From assembly GCA_029204045.2 (NCBI GenBank), contig CM055067.1, forward strand, positions 23,758,838 through 23,822,837: a stretch of DNA of 64,000 nucleotides, written 5' to 3'. Origin of the DNA: Tillandsia leiboldiana (taxonomy: Eukaryota; Streptophyta; Magnoliopsida; Poales; Bromeliaceae). Both the position numbers and the translations under genes were made by a program. This document shows positions 43,915-56,449 of the stretch, piece by piece. Each line of letters opens with the position of its first letter. The first letter of the stretch is position 1. The notes beneath the pieces were generated by a model. That model was not told the origin of the DNA, ran no database searches, and saw only the letters and a program-made list of their open reading frames with translations.

Positions 43915-44084
43915 GAGCAATACTACATGTACACCCCAAAGGGATGTACATCTCACACCCCCACCATCTAAGGATGGGGGATGGTGAGGAGTCACTTGAA
44001 GTGACCCCTAAAAGACACCCCCACCCTTAGATGAGTGGGGGTGCAGAATGTACACCCCTTTCGGGTGTACATATAGTATTTTCC
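43915..44084. mobile_element. Palindromic MITE, copy 3
   Basis: Starts GAGCAATACTACATGTACAC and ends GGGTGTACATATAGTATTTTC, about 170 bases. A GTGAGGAGTCACTTGAAGTG-type core replaces the centre of copy 2, so the arms are conserved while the middle varies. Confidence 0.78.
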
Positions 44085-45363
44085 TAATATTTAGTATAGA
44101 TAGATATTATCTCTTTCACATCTTTTCACCTGCTTTAACCTAGTCCATTCTAGATCAACAAATTTCTATAATTAGAAGTTAAAGGGAGACGAAACTTTCA
44201 CCTTGCTTAATGGAGTTAAAGGGAGATGAAACTTTCACCTTGCTTAATGGTTTGTTTAGTTTGTCTATTTTAAACTATAGAATTAGAAATAAAATTTACT
44301 GATTCCGACTGTTATTGTTTGCTTTACAAAAATTAAAATTTGATATCAATTCCACTCCATAATAAAAATGATCCAATGTATTTATAGCCTAATCTGATTT
44401 TGAATCTTAAATTGGGACAGAAAATGATCCAATGTATTTATAGCCTAATCTGATTTTGAATCTTAAATTGGCCTATCCCAGGATAAACTAACTACTGACA
44501 AACCACCTCCCCCTCTCTCCCTTATCACTTTTCTCCCCCTAAACTTGCAATTTCCATTACAATAATGAACCAAATATTTTTGGATAACTCATTACTCCAT
44601 TTTCTATTTCACCGCAATCTAATTCCATTTTCCATTCTCATTTTAATTTTGAACCAAACATGCTCCAAAAGTTAAACTCCCACATACCCAACGTATTTAG
44701 TAAGGAATAAAAGTTTATAGGAATAATATTTCACCCCCTTCACCTCCTTAATCCCGTAACGAAACGTACCCTTAAAAGCAAATAGTTTAGGAACTAACTG
44801 TTTTTCTAATAAACAGATTGGTGCTTTACTACCACATTTCTGTAACAAGAAGAAGATAAAGAAAAAATATAAAGAGAACATGCTCTTGGAACTTGTAATT
44901 CTAGATCTATTGAAAACACTTCAACAGAAGCTTCAACTGAGCCAACCACACCCTATATTAATTGAACAAGTCTCCCTTAATAATATTTATTAATATATTT
45001 GAACTAAAAGAACCACATAGAAAGTTGAAACCACAAACATGAGACAACCATATAATATAAATAAAACCTGAAATCCGATAGAGAAAAACACCCTTATACT
45101 CAACTTCAGTTGGAAAGTTAGGAAAACAGAAAATAATAATACATGAGATTCTTTAATCTGCACTATATGCTGCACCACTATAACTAAATATAAATCAAAA
45201 CACCAGAGGGGCATAAATAATGAGTCATATACAAAAATTGAAGTTAATCCACCCAAAAAAAAAGTAAAACAGTTAAAAGGTTAAAAAGAAGAGTAAAAGA
45301 AGTCATATTAGTTAAGGCAAGGCTGCAAACTGCCGTGGGTTACAGAAAAATAACCCATCTTCA
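44085..45363. other. Intergenic AT-rich region with two short direct duplications
   Basis: No gene is supported. A 37-base unit (AGTTAAAGGGAGACGAAACT and onward) is tandemly doubled near 44,177-44,250. A unit of about 54 bases (ATGATCCAATGTATTTATAG and onward) is doubled near 44,366-44,470. Text near 44,260 and 44,770 (TTTGTTTAGTTTGTC, AACGAAACGTACCC) hints at a further worn MITE. The right part would include the ALG2 3' UTR. Confidence 0.6.
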
Positions 45364-48300
45364 TCATTCAATTCTTCGATGGTAAGAATCAAGAACATAA
45401 GAGTTCAACCAATCCCCAAATACCTTAGTAGAGAAGTTCTTTGTGACATGGCCTCGTGCCTCTCCACCCATACTTTGTGCCAGATTAGGGTTACTTATCA
45501 GCTTCGACATTGCCTTTGCAAATTCTAAAGGGGTAGGATCACAGAGAAAGCCCGTCACTTCACTTACAACCGTCTCTAGAGGGCCCCCGCTGTTGCACGC
45601 AATTACAGTCTTTTTGGCCGCCATAGCTTCGAGGGGAACGATGCCAAAGTGTTCATCCTGCGTAAGCAAAAGAAAATGCCCGAGTAATGAGTAAAATTTG
45701 TGCTTACTTGGACTATAGTGCATTTCGACAATACTAACTTAACGTAAAAGCAACACTTCAAGTATAGTGCATTTCAACAATACTACCTGAACTTTTAAGG
45801 CTTCAATTTGACACCTAACCGTACAGAATGTTTGATTCTAGGACCTATCTATTAGAAACTGACAGTACTTGTAACTTTCCTGATGGATATTTCACAGACA
45901 AATAAAACATTATGTTGTTGGACAAAAGAATTGTACAACTCTTTAATGGAACCATAAGTCCTCCAACAGAGCTCTAACATTTTTTTAAAAAATATCAAGA
46001 GTAACAAAGATTATGTAATAATATTAAAATTTTGAGGTTCAAGTACTCATTTTGAAATGTCCAATAGTTCAGTAATGTCTGTTTATTAATAAGAGTTTAA
46101 GGCTTGTAACAGATGATTCTGAGGGGCAAATTAAATTAGCTTTTTATGCACAACTGCTGTAATCTAGCATAAATCCGAGGAACTGAATGCAAACTGTAAA
46201 GCCACTTCAATTTTTTAAAAGCATACTTAATAACTTTCTTTTTCAATCTCTCTCTTTCTTTAACAAAATCTCTCGCCGTATAACCTTTTTACACTCCCTC
46301 CTGGCCTTTTTCACTTTGTTATTCCTTCTAACTTTGACTCTTAATGCTCACAACTATTACAAACTTTTTGAGTTTTCCTCTTAATGGTTATGTTTTTGCA
46401 TTGCACCAGATTAAAGATTGTTCAATTGTTGACAAACCAATTAACCGACAGGCTACATGATGGTCACGTTAGTTCTTCAAATACAATCCAGATTTTTGGT
46501 CCTTTTGCATCAAGATAACTAGTTTTCCACGTAAACAAAATAAAGCATTAACTGTTGGCAAGTTTCTTGATCAAGAGAGAATGTCAAAAACTCACCAATA
46601 GTAGACAACTTCATTCTTTACAAAGTTTAACAAGGTACCAGCTAGTAAGAAGTAAAGAAAGAATATTTAAAAAATTGGTACTAGTCAGAGGCAAGTCTAT
46701 GGCAAATTCTCAGCAAAATTGTCGCAATTGACAATAGATCAAAGAAATTGCCACTATTACCATAAAATGTGAACTTTAAAAGGTAACTTTTGCTAAATCA
46801 CAAGTAGCTAAGTGACAGCTTAGAGAAGAATTTTTCGGCCTAGCAAACATCAGCAGTGGAAAGTTTCCATACGAAAGCAGTTATGTAGAACAAGACTTAC
46901 CTTTGGGGTATATAAAACACAGAGACAGTTGGAGAGCAATTCATTTCTTTCTGCTGTTGAGCATGAGGTAACAAATTTAACTCGATCCGACACTCCTTCG
47001 GTTTCAGCTAACATTTTAAGTTCTTCTAAGTATTCAACATTTTCTTTGAGGCGTTTATCGAAACCACCTGAGTCAAAAATTTCATCAAAATGAAAATGAA
47101 TCAAGCACACAAACGTAAAACCTAACAAAAAGAGCATATTACCAACATACTTCATTATGTATGTCATTGTTTGATTACTTTCAAATGAATAGCTACTTTT
47201 CTGCCACATGGACAAATGAACAATTACAATCAGCCACAAAAAAAATAATAAAAATAAAATAAAATCTTCTCATAATATAAAGTTCTCACAAAAGGTCATG
47301 TTAACAAAAACGTATACACAAATCTTACCAAAACAGTACAAGTAATCTGCTTAGCTTTGTTGTGCTTGCCGGAAGAAAAACAAGCCAGATAACTTAAAAT
47401 TTATATAATAAAATTCGTTTTATGTAAATAATAATAAAGAGCAATTGTATGTATGATTTAAAGTTTCTGCTCGCTACTTCACTAGCCTCATTATAAAGGG
47501 ACTTCTCCAAAGCCACGTTTCAAAAAGATTTCATTGCTTCCTAGAGGGCAATTTTCAAAACGAATAAAAAAAATATACAGGGTTGCCATTATATCCTCAA
47601 AACAATGCCAAAAAAGAAAAAGAAAAGAACAAAAGAAAGAACATAATCATTTAGCAGATAGTTAAGCAAAATGTACATGGAACTAATAGAAGCAGCTTTC
47701 CCATAAGCATAATTGGTATTACAACCTCCTAGCCAATCTGATTTTGGATATACCAGTTATGTGTCCAAAATATTCAAGTTGAGCATGCTCAGCAAACTAG
47801 TAATCCCAAAAATTTAACAATCTCAACTACCGGAATGCTCATTGCTATTGAATAATTGGATTTTCTCTCATAATAGTTTGATGAAAAAAGTTTTTGCTAT
47901 CAAGCAATTAGAGATATCGACAGTAACAGTAGGTATGTAAATTGGCTGGAGCAATGATTTTTTTTCTAAAACATTCAGCTCTATCAGGGGCAATTTCCTT
48001 GGTATGGAAAGAAAAGTTAAGACAAAAGCAGATTAGAAATCACAGTTAAAAATGCTGATGTCTTACTTACATATAATTTATTAAAGAGGATGCAGAAAAA
48101 GAGAAGCAATCACCTGCAACTGTCAAAGAAGCCTCCAACAATGCATCACGTGGAAGATTACTCTTAAAGGAATGGAGCAACGCAAATGCTGTAATAGCTA
48201 GTTGAAGGTTCTTTTTCCTTTCAAATCGGTTAATTGAAAGAAAATTTAACCTAAATAATGCAGTGTTGTTGTAAGATTACTAAACAATAAAATTCTATGA

Positions 48301-51300
48301 TGTAAATATTTATATATACAACATAGCAAAATCATATATTTACATACATATCCCTGCAAAAACTTACTTTTCATATATGCAGTCAAAGTACTGCCAACTC
48401 AAGACAACGGTATGTTGTTTAAAAAACTACACTTTCGAGGAGTCTATATGAAAATTCAGATTTTGCAGGGGTATATGCGAAGGTAGATAATCTTGCAAAG
48501 ATATGTATTATGTGAAAGCTCCTGTATACAAGGATTTAGGTGCCATGGCATGGAGCTGTGTTGGGCACGTGGTAGCACGGTCTGGGCTGTACGGCTCACT
48601 GCATGTCATAACATGCAGTGCCGATGTGTGCAGTTCACAAAAATACATGTGTGCTGACATACTATGAACTGAAATATTTGTTTTCTTTGCTACCAATATA
48701 TTATAATTGTTTAGTATGTATCTTTATCTAATCTTTTGCAATTTATTGATGTAGCTACTTGCTAATTTCAAAAAAAGGAGGGTATTGGGCATGCCATCAG
48801 TTATTGATGTAGCTACTAGCTAATTACAAAAAAAAAGAGGATTTTGGGCATGCCACCAACACAGAGATCGCATCATGCCAATATCTCGTTAGCATGGTAC
48901 GGAACGGTGGGCATAACCCATGCAGATGGGCACTTAAATCCTTGCCTTTATTATAAGGTACGTTCATTAAACCTAAATTTTTTATCTTCTTAATTCACAT
49001 ACTACTATAATAAAAAACCACAGAGCACAAAGAAAAATGCAAGAACGTCCATTACTTATAATCGCAAGGTCCATCAAACTGTTCCACATTGACTGCTGGG
49101 TAGAGAATTGCAGGTCTAACTCCTCTCTTGTGAAGGCTAGAGAATGTGGTAGCAAATGTAGATGCAGTGAATTTGCTGTTAACTAGAATCAAATCTGCCA
49201 TGCCTGCGGTACCAAATACCAACTTTAGGAAACTCGCCTAGAAAAAGGCCTAACAGTGCCTGGCTGAAGCTTCTGTAAAAATGGTGTTCAGGTATAGCTG
49301 TTGAAAGGGGCACTAATAGCTTTTCACTAAAATATCGTTAAACCCTTCTCACTATAGGGCAGAAGCCTTGAATTGGAGCTTCTGCTTTGTTGTTTCTGCT
49401 TTTAGTCCTTTTCTTTAGGGCCCAATAGTTTAGCTCCCTACCACAACAAAAGCTCCAGCCAATTTGTTAGCCCAACAAGCAAAATCTAAAAATTTAAGCT
49501 TCTGGAGTAGAGAAGTCAGGCCAAATAGACACTAAAGCCAAAAATAAAGGAGATTAAGCTTGATACATAGAAAAATATTGGAAAGAAAGTCTCAGACCAG
49601 TAGTGGCTTCTTCAATCTTGTCAATTGGCTTGCGATACAACCTCCTTAGCACTGTTGTATGTTGTGCAAGCAACAAATCCGGAAAATGGCAGTAAAATAG
49701 TACCTAGAATGCATTATATAGCATGTTATCACACCAGAATGTTTTTCAATTCTTGTAAGAAAAAAAGAGATATTTACATCTATGTCCTTGTAAATATGTA
49801 CATATTATATCCCTATAAAATCTGAATTTTCATACATACCCTCCAAAATCTCAATTTTTGAAGTAAATAATAATATACATGAACTTAGAAAATGCTCTTT
49901 GAAAATTCTTTGAACATAAAACCAACTTACACAAAAATTCAATTTTACAGCATGTAGATAAATAGACGATGTTGCAGGCATAGATAAATAATAATAATAA
50001 TAATAATAATAAAATAGAATATAGACTTATACCTTGGTTGATCTTTTCAATTTCATCAAGGGAATGACAACAGAGATCTGATCTACCAGTACGATGTCAA
50101 ATGAGGGCCACATAAACAGCACGCACAGTGCAACAAATATATAACGAAGATATGCACAAATAGCATGGAAACGGTAGAAAATATAGCGAGGTAGGAAACC
50201 ACCATACACAGTCACTGGAAAAAGACCTGAAGAAACATAAATATCACTAATTCACAACATTAAAGAAAATTTTGCAAAAAAGAGAGCACCAAAATATGCA
50301 GAAGGTTCTTATCTACACCTTTCTCTTAGCTGTAAACCTTAAATAGAAACAAATTATAAACAAAAAATAAGTGCACACTAAGTTATTAGAAAGGTGTAAA
50401 ACAGTAGTGTCCTTAATTATTTTCACCATGTCAAAACAACTTTCATGCATGTCTGTTTCGTAAGAAAAATCAAAGTTCTGGATGTACTTTTACATTCTCT
50501 GGTTCGCTATTGTTTGTTTCAATTTCTCATTAAAAGTTCTGGAAGGCAAAAATAGTACTTTCATGTTCTCTTTCCATACGGTGCATGAGAATAGGGAAAA
50601 GGCATAACATGTCCCAATAAATTCTCTAAATAGTGGCAGAAAAAAAAATTCCATCTACATTATATGCTATATCCTATGTGGAACAAACTTTTCCTCCGGT
50701 TTTTGATTTATGAGTTTCTTAAGACCAAAGTACTCCACATGGGAAAAGAAGTAATAAGATAGGAGCAAAGTAGTGGCATAATATAGACTATTCTAAAACA
50801 TCAATCGCTTTGGTGCCATTTGATAGCAATCATGGCATGCATCCAATGAAAAAGAAGATGCAACAAAAACTGTGGCTGTTCAACCCATCAGCTAAACATT
50901 TTGGCCTTAAGCTTGCTATTTTTACAACACATAAATAGGGAATTCAGTCACCAAATGAGTGCAACTATTCACATAAGCCTCACCAGAAACAGTCTCCTCA
51001 AAGCACCGATTCTTGTCGTGATATGATGTGAAAACATGGACGCTGTGCCCACGAGCAGCAAGCTCGACGGCAGCATCAACAATCAATCTTTCTGCCCCAC
51101 CTACACATTTATAATAACAGGAGATGATCAAAAATCTATTCATCTACCTATTAAAATGGATTGCTTATGCAATTTCAATTTTATCACACTGTGTATTACA
51201 TTTGCGTTAAAAATTAGCTCATAATGGAGGCATGTGAGAAAGGAGCCACTTGTCATGTTGATCAAAAAAAGAGATTTATCATGATCGTTAGTTTCTTAAC

Positions 51301-53620
51301 AGGTTATACTATCAACTCTAATATTACTCCAGTTAAATTCTGCATGGATAATTGTTTATCCCAAGTTTACCTCTATACTGCCTTTACAGCATAGAGAAAT
51401 TTAAGCATGCAATGAAATAGCCTCCAAAACGAATATTACTAATACCTAAAATATAGATAAAGGATAATTGACAAATAAGAAACACTTTGTAGGTCACATG
51501 ACTATTTTGCAGCTGCCAACATTGCATTGTCGCAATACAACAGCTAAGGCTTCGCATGACTTGCTAGAAAGGATACAAAAAGATAGAGTGGACCCAATTT
51601 ATTCGAAAATGATTACTAAAAATATGTCAAAAAACAGTTTGAGAGCAAAAAGGATACTTACTCCAGAAGGCCTTCATTTTGTTTTCACCTGAATGATTTT
51701 AAGGATGTTAAAAACGACGAAAAATGGATAACATAACATTTGAATACTTCCACACACTTTCCTAGGAAAACTGCTTTTACATCTTCATAAAATATTGATT
51801 TAGTTTTTGCTTTTCTTCTCTTGTATCCTCTTTCTTATGATTCTATTATTATCCTTATCCTCACTGTCGTCTCCAAACTGTTAAAGCCTTGACAAGAACT
51901 TTCCATTGAAATAATATCCAAGATTCTGAAAGTGGGTAAGAAACAACTAAATTACAAAAGTAGAACAATTGCCCTCTATAACCACTAAATGGTAGGGAGA
52001 ATAAAAAAAACAAAATATGTGTAAGTCTTACATGTTCACAAATTTGTTCTAAAAGAAATGCCAAAGAAATTGACTACATATATGCTCCACAAATGATGAC
52101 ATGACATCTGATCGACAATAATCAAAAGAAGGGTAGACTGTATGAATAGTCCCTATACTATCTTGATATTGCAACTTTAGATTCTAAATTTTTCACTCAA
52201 ACACTTCAACACTTGAACGGTTTTATAAACTGTAAACCAAGGATTTAAATGCCATGGCACGGGGTTGTGCCGAAAATTTGCTAGCACAACATGGCACAGT
52301 GCGTGTAGGGCCATGCCGATGCGTGCCAGTCATAAAAAAAACATGTGTGCTGACACATAATGGTATGAAATATTTATTTCTTTAACAAGTAGCAACAAAA
52401 TATTCTAATCGCTTATTATCATATTATGTTTTTTTATCAAATCTTTTGAACATTATTGAGAAAATTACTTATTAATTTAAAAAAAAGATAGTTCTGAGCT
52501 ATACCATCGGCACTGGGGTTGTATCGTGCCGATATTTTGTTGGCATGATACGACACTATAAATATGGCCTATGCCGATGGGCTGTAAACCATCCTACCTT
52601 AAAAAATCAAATTTCCTTATGATGTAATAACCATTTAAGCAAAACTACCAATAAAATAACTCCCGTCTCCAACTTCCTCTCAGATTAAAGTACGGTTAAA
52701 AGACAGTTTTACAGCAAACGTGAATGGAAGCTAGAAATTTTAAATTTATAAGACAATTTTACAGAAAAAGTGAATGGAATAGAAATTTTAAATTTATGGA
52801 TAGGGCTAGAAATAACAAGGGTAAAATGTACGTCCGGTCCCTTTAGCATCTTAATATTGGGACTCCGTCACTGTACTTTTCGCTTGAATGTTTTAGTCCC
52901 TAAACAATCATATTTAACGCACCCTAACAGTTAAGAAAAAAAAAATTAGAATCAAATAATTTTGTAAAGTAATTATTTTATCCCTATCTACAAAATGATT
53001 TGCTTTACTTCAGTTTACTTCAAAGTTCACAATGAGTTCGAAATTCATTTTACAGAAAACATACTTAACAGATATCAGTTTTTTTTCCCCCTCTGCCAAG
53101 GAATGAAGTGCAATATATGTGAAAGTTTATAAACTATAGGATTGTTTTTTAAATTTTTTTGAAACTGTAGTGCTTAAATAGGAAGTTCAGGGATAAGATG
53201 CAATATCGGGACGGTTTATGGAGTACTACTATATTTTTACCCAGTTAACAACGTAAGTGGATGTTCAAAGGCGAATTTTTATTTTTTTAACACTAAGCCA
53301 CAGATTTGGGATAGTTGAGAAACTATCCTAGAAAAAGATGACAGAGGATGAATTGCCGCAAACAAGTTGTGCTTCTCCACGTAAACACATAAGGAATCTG
53401 ATCTATTAAAAAGAAGCAATATTCGAAACTGGAAGGATCAACAAATCACTGAATAATTTCTGATGACCGATATTATTTCTATTTTAAATCACTAAGAACA
53501 CGGGGAGCTCTTCGCGAGAAGTATATATCAAAGCAATCTGGGTCGGAGAGACTAACCGATTCCTAGATCAGGATGGATGATGCCTATCTTTAGTTTGGGG
53601 CGGGAATTTATCTTCTCCAT
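45364..53620 (-). CDS. ALG2: ALG2, alpha-1,3/1,6-mannosyltransferase (8 exons)
   Basis: ALG2 adds the second and third mannoses to the dolichol-linked oligosaccharide on the cytosolic face of the ER, an early step of N-glycosylation. The exons, in coding order, are 53,620-53,557; 51,100-50,984; 50,226-50,033; 49,703-49,598; 49,203-49,056; 48,250-48,114; 47,067-46,901; 45,657-45,364. All introns are GT-AG and all phases agree, giving 408 codons and a stop, close to the known plant length of about 400. The start reads MEKINSRPKLKIG. GT4-family marks are IIHPDLGIGGAERLIVDAA near residue 15, a hydrophobic membrane-associated stretch in exon 3 (IFVALCVLFMWPSFDIVLV), HFPDLLLAQHTT, a LSINRFERKKNL block, and the EX7E motif EHFGIVPLE in the last exon. 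No break is seen. Introns are large (intron 1 is 2.46 kb) and carry transposon remnants. Confidence 0.96.
48529..48944. mobile_element. Inverted-repeat element in ALG2 intron 5
   Basis: Starts CAAGGATTTAGGTGCC and ends GGGCACTTAAATCCTTG, perfect enough to pair as 16-17-base terminal inverted repeats. The inside includes GCCATGGCATGG, two related ATTGATGTAGCTACT phrases and several ATGCC motifs. A second, shorter relative lies in intron 1. No protein coding; class uncertain (non-autonomous DNA element likely). Confidence 0.65.
52238..52581. mobile_element. Related inverted-repeat element in ALG2 intron 1
   Basis: Starts CAAGGATTTAAATGCCATGGCAC, like the element at 48,529, and follows its internal order (ACATGTGTGCTGACA, GAAATATTT, GCCGATGGG). 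The right terminal repeat is missing. CTGTAAAC occurs on both sides (52,230-52,237 and 52,582-52,589), which may be an 8-bp target duplication. Confidence 0.55.
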
Positions 53621-54089
53621 TTGATTTGCCTCCTTATCCCTCTCTCTTTCTCTCTCGTTGCCACCCACACAACAAAGCAAAGAAACTGCCACCACTATTT
53701 CTTCTTTTTCAACCCTTTAGATTTGGAACGGTGGGGGAGCCGCCGTCGGAGGAGGACGGGCGACGGGGGTGTCGGCGGGCAGGAGATGAGAGAGAGAGAG
53801 AGTGGCGGTGCGCCGATTTTGAAGCCCTAGGTCGGGAGATACTTGTAATGTTCCGGACAAATCACAGCCGCCGATGATGATCTACGATTTCAGACTTGGA
53901 TTAGTATTTCAGAGAAAGACTTGGGGAATCGAGGTAAATTGGGAGAGAAAGGATACGTAGAGAGGATTAGACAAGACGAGGGTGAAGAAAAAGCAGAGAA
54001 AAGAGCGAATTTTTTTCAAAATGAATCTTAAAATATTTATAATTTGTTAAATAATTTTGTAAAAATTTTATTTCTACAAAATTATTTAT
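53621..54089 (-). promoter_or_regulatory. ALG2 5' leader and promoter region
   Basis: About 470 bases separate the ALG2 start codon from the target duplication of the Mutator-like element. On the gene's strand there is a CT-rich stretch close to the start (complement of the GAGAGAGAG run near 53,789) and AT-rich sequence further up. No certain TATA box is called. Short open frames on the plus strand here resemble no protein family. Confidence 0.4.
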
Positions 54090-54098
54090 TTGGTGAAA

Positions 54099-55733
54099 GA
54101 ATTTTTTTTTGAAAATGACCCTTTAAAAATTTATATTTTTAAAAATAATTTTATAAAATTTATATTTATAAAAATTACCTATGGGTGCCAACTGGTCGCT
54201 ACGTGTGACCGCCACGTGAGCGGAAAAGTCTGAGTAGAAATAAGGTAAATCGCGTGTCTAACACCCGATTTCAAAATGCGTGTTCTAATCCTTAACAACC
54301 CCGACCGATTCAAATAAAAAAAATGAAAAAATTTAAAAATATAAATAATATATAAATATTTAATAAATAAAAAAATAAAAAATTTAATGTGAAACTCAAT
54401 TTATCTACGTAGATATTTTTTTGGTATATTCTTTTATTCTTTTTTTTCGTCGAATTAATTTAAATGCATATTAATATTACTAATAAATATTCAAATAAAA
54501 AATCAAAACAATCAAATTTAGAAAGAATCAAATTTATAAAAAAAATAAAAAAAATCAATTTTTTAAAAAAAATATGTCAAAAAATATCTATCTAGAAAAA
54601 ATAAGTTTCACATTCCATTTTTTATTTTTTTTATTTATTAAATATTTATATATTATTTTATATATTTTATATATTTTTAAATTATCTCAAATAAACGAAT
54701 TTTTTATTATTATTTTCGTACCGCAAAAATAAATTTATTTTTATCCTTTTGGCGAAAAAAAAATTGATTCTTTTTTTTTCTTAGGCAATAAAAAAAAAAT
54801 TCCATTAAGAATAAATTAATTTAAATATTCAAACCAACAATCTAAACAATCAAATTTAGAAAGAATCAAATTTTTCAAAAAATAAAAAAAAATATTTTTT
54901 TAAGAAAAATAAAAAAATATACCAAAAAACATCTACGTAGAAAATTTGAGTTCTACATTTTATTTTTTATTTTTTTATTTATTAAATATTTATATATTAT
55001 TTTTTATATTTTTTATATTTTTAAATTTTCTGAAACAAACGAATTTTTTTTTTTTCATACCGCAAAAAAGAATTTTTTTTTATCCTTTTGGCGGAAAAAA
55101 AAAATTGTTCTTTTTTTTTTCTTACGCGAGAAAAATTTTAAAAAAATATAATTAAAAATAAATTAATTTAAATATATATTAATATCAGTAATGAATATTC
55201 AAACTAATAATCTAAACAATTAAATTTAGAAAAATTAAATTTATAAAAAAATTTTAAAAAAAATAATTTTTAAAAAAGAATAAAAGAATATGCCAAAAAA
55301 ATATTTACATAGAAAAATTGAGTGTCACATTACATTTTTTATTTTTTTATTTATTAAATATTTATATATTATTTTATATATTTTATATATTTTTAAATTT
55401 TCTCAAACAAACAGATTTTTTTTTTTTTTAGAGGAAATTATTTTTTTCGTTTTGTGAGAATTTTTTTTTTTTTGATTTGAATCGTTCGGGGTTTATTAAG
55501 GGTTAGAACACACGATTTCAGAACGCGTGTCTAAACAGAAGATTTCAAAATGTGTTTAGATACGCGATTTGAAATCACGTGTTCACCTTATTCCAACTCA
55601 GACTTTTCTGTTCACGTGGCGGACACACGTGACGCCTAGTTGGCACCTATAGAACCATTTTTGCAAATACAAATTTTGTAGAGTCATTTTCAAAAATACA
55701 AATTTTTAGAGGGTCATTTTCAAAAAAAAATCC
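54099..55733. mobile_element. Non-autonomous Mutator-like element with long inverted repeats
   Basis: Flanked by a perfect 9-bp duplication, TTGGTGAAA, at 54,090-54,098 and 55,734-55,742. The ends are GAATTTTTTTTTGAAAATGACCC and its near-perfect inverse. The inverted repeats extend inward for about 200-240 bases, including GTGGCGGTCACACGT-like and CACCCGATTTCAAAATGCGTG-like blocks. Nine-base duplication plus long TIRs are hallmarks of MULEs. The inside is an AT-rich tandem repeat, with no transposase. Confidence 0.88.
54455..55430. repeat. About 350-bp tandem repeat inside the Mutator-like element
   Basis: The block with TAAACAATCAAATTTAGAAA, then AAAATATCTACGTAGAAAA, a TTTATTAAATATTTATATATT stretch and ATCCTTTTGGCG recurs nearly three times (starts near 54,455, 54,811 and 55,161). 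The units are diverged and non-coding and fill the space between the inverted repeats. Confidence 0.75.
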
Positions 55734-55789
55734 TTGGTGAAATAATTCTTCTTCCACCAACTCAGCATCAGGACGGATGGCTGTTCAAA

Positions 55790-56235
55790 AGAAGGTGAAT
55801 CGTTCACCACCTTATGAAGGCGGTGAATCGTTCACCACCTCCGTTAAAATCCTACAAATGCAGTAAATAGTTCACCATCTTCTAAAGACGGTGAACGATT
55901 CACCGTCTTTAAAAGTATTTTTCACCACTTATAAGTTAAGCGCAGTTCACTATCTTCAAGAGACTTTAGCTGGGTTTTGATAAGTGGCATAAGATGTTGA
56001 ATCATTCATCGCCTTTAGGAGAACAATAGACAACGGTGAATGATTCACCGTTTTTAAGAGAATAGTAGAATGCGGTGAATCGTTCACCACCTTGAAGAGA
56101 AAAATATAAGGCGGTGAATGATTTACCGTCTTGTATGAATGATTCACCGTCTTTAAGAGAAAAGTACAAGACGGTGAATCATTCACCGCCTTTAAGAGAA
56201 AAGCAGAAGATGGTGAATAATTCACTGTCTTTAAC
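55790..56235. repeat. Minisatellite of GGTGAATCGTTCACC-type hairpins
   Basis: About a dozen units, each with a palindrome such as GGTGAATCGTTCACC or CGGTGAATCATTCACCG, joined by TTTAAGAGAAAAGTA-like linkers. The palindrome is the best-conserved part. On the minus strand one frame stays open for 96 codons with VNHSP/VNDSP repeats, but this follows from the repeat period. It lies just downstream, in gene orientation, of the plant-mobile-domain pseudogene. Confidence 0.8.
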
Positions 56236-56449
56236 CTGCTACACACTTAGCTTCATTTTATTAAGTGAAAAAATTCATAATTTGTATAAAATTTTTCACA
56301 ACAATCAAAATTTTAACAACAAAGCTTTACCACAAAAAAGAATTATCGATGAGCAGTAAAGAAAGTTCAACATCACCAGAATTTCAATAATACAAACTTT
56401 TTTAAACATATGAAGTAAAAAAAAAAAAAGTAACACGTTCGATCAAAAT

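Noticed and set aside
53621..53877. Small plus-strand gene divergent from ALG2
   Set aside because: The two overlapping short frames are of low complexity, have no family resemblance and lie in the ALG2 leader/promoter region.
55790..56235. CRISPR-like array of palindromic repeats
   Set aside because: Repeats and linkers are both degenerate, linkers are themselves repeated, the host is a plant and no cas gene exists. It is a eukaryotic minisatellite.
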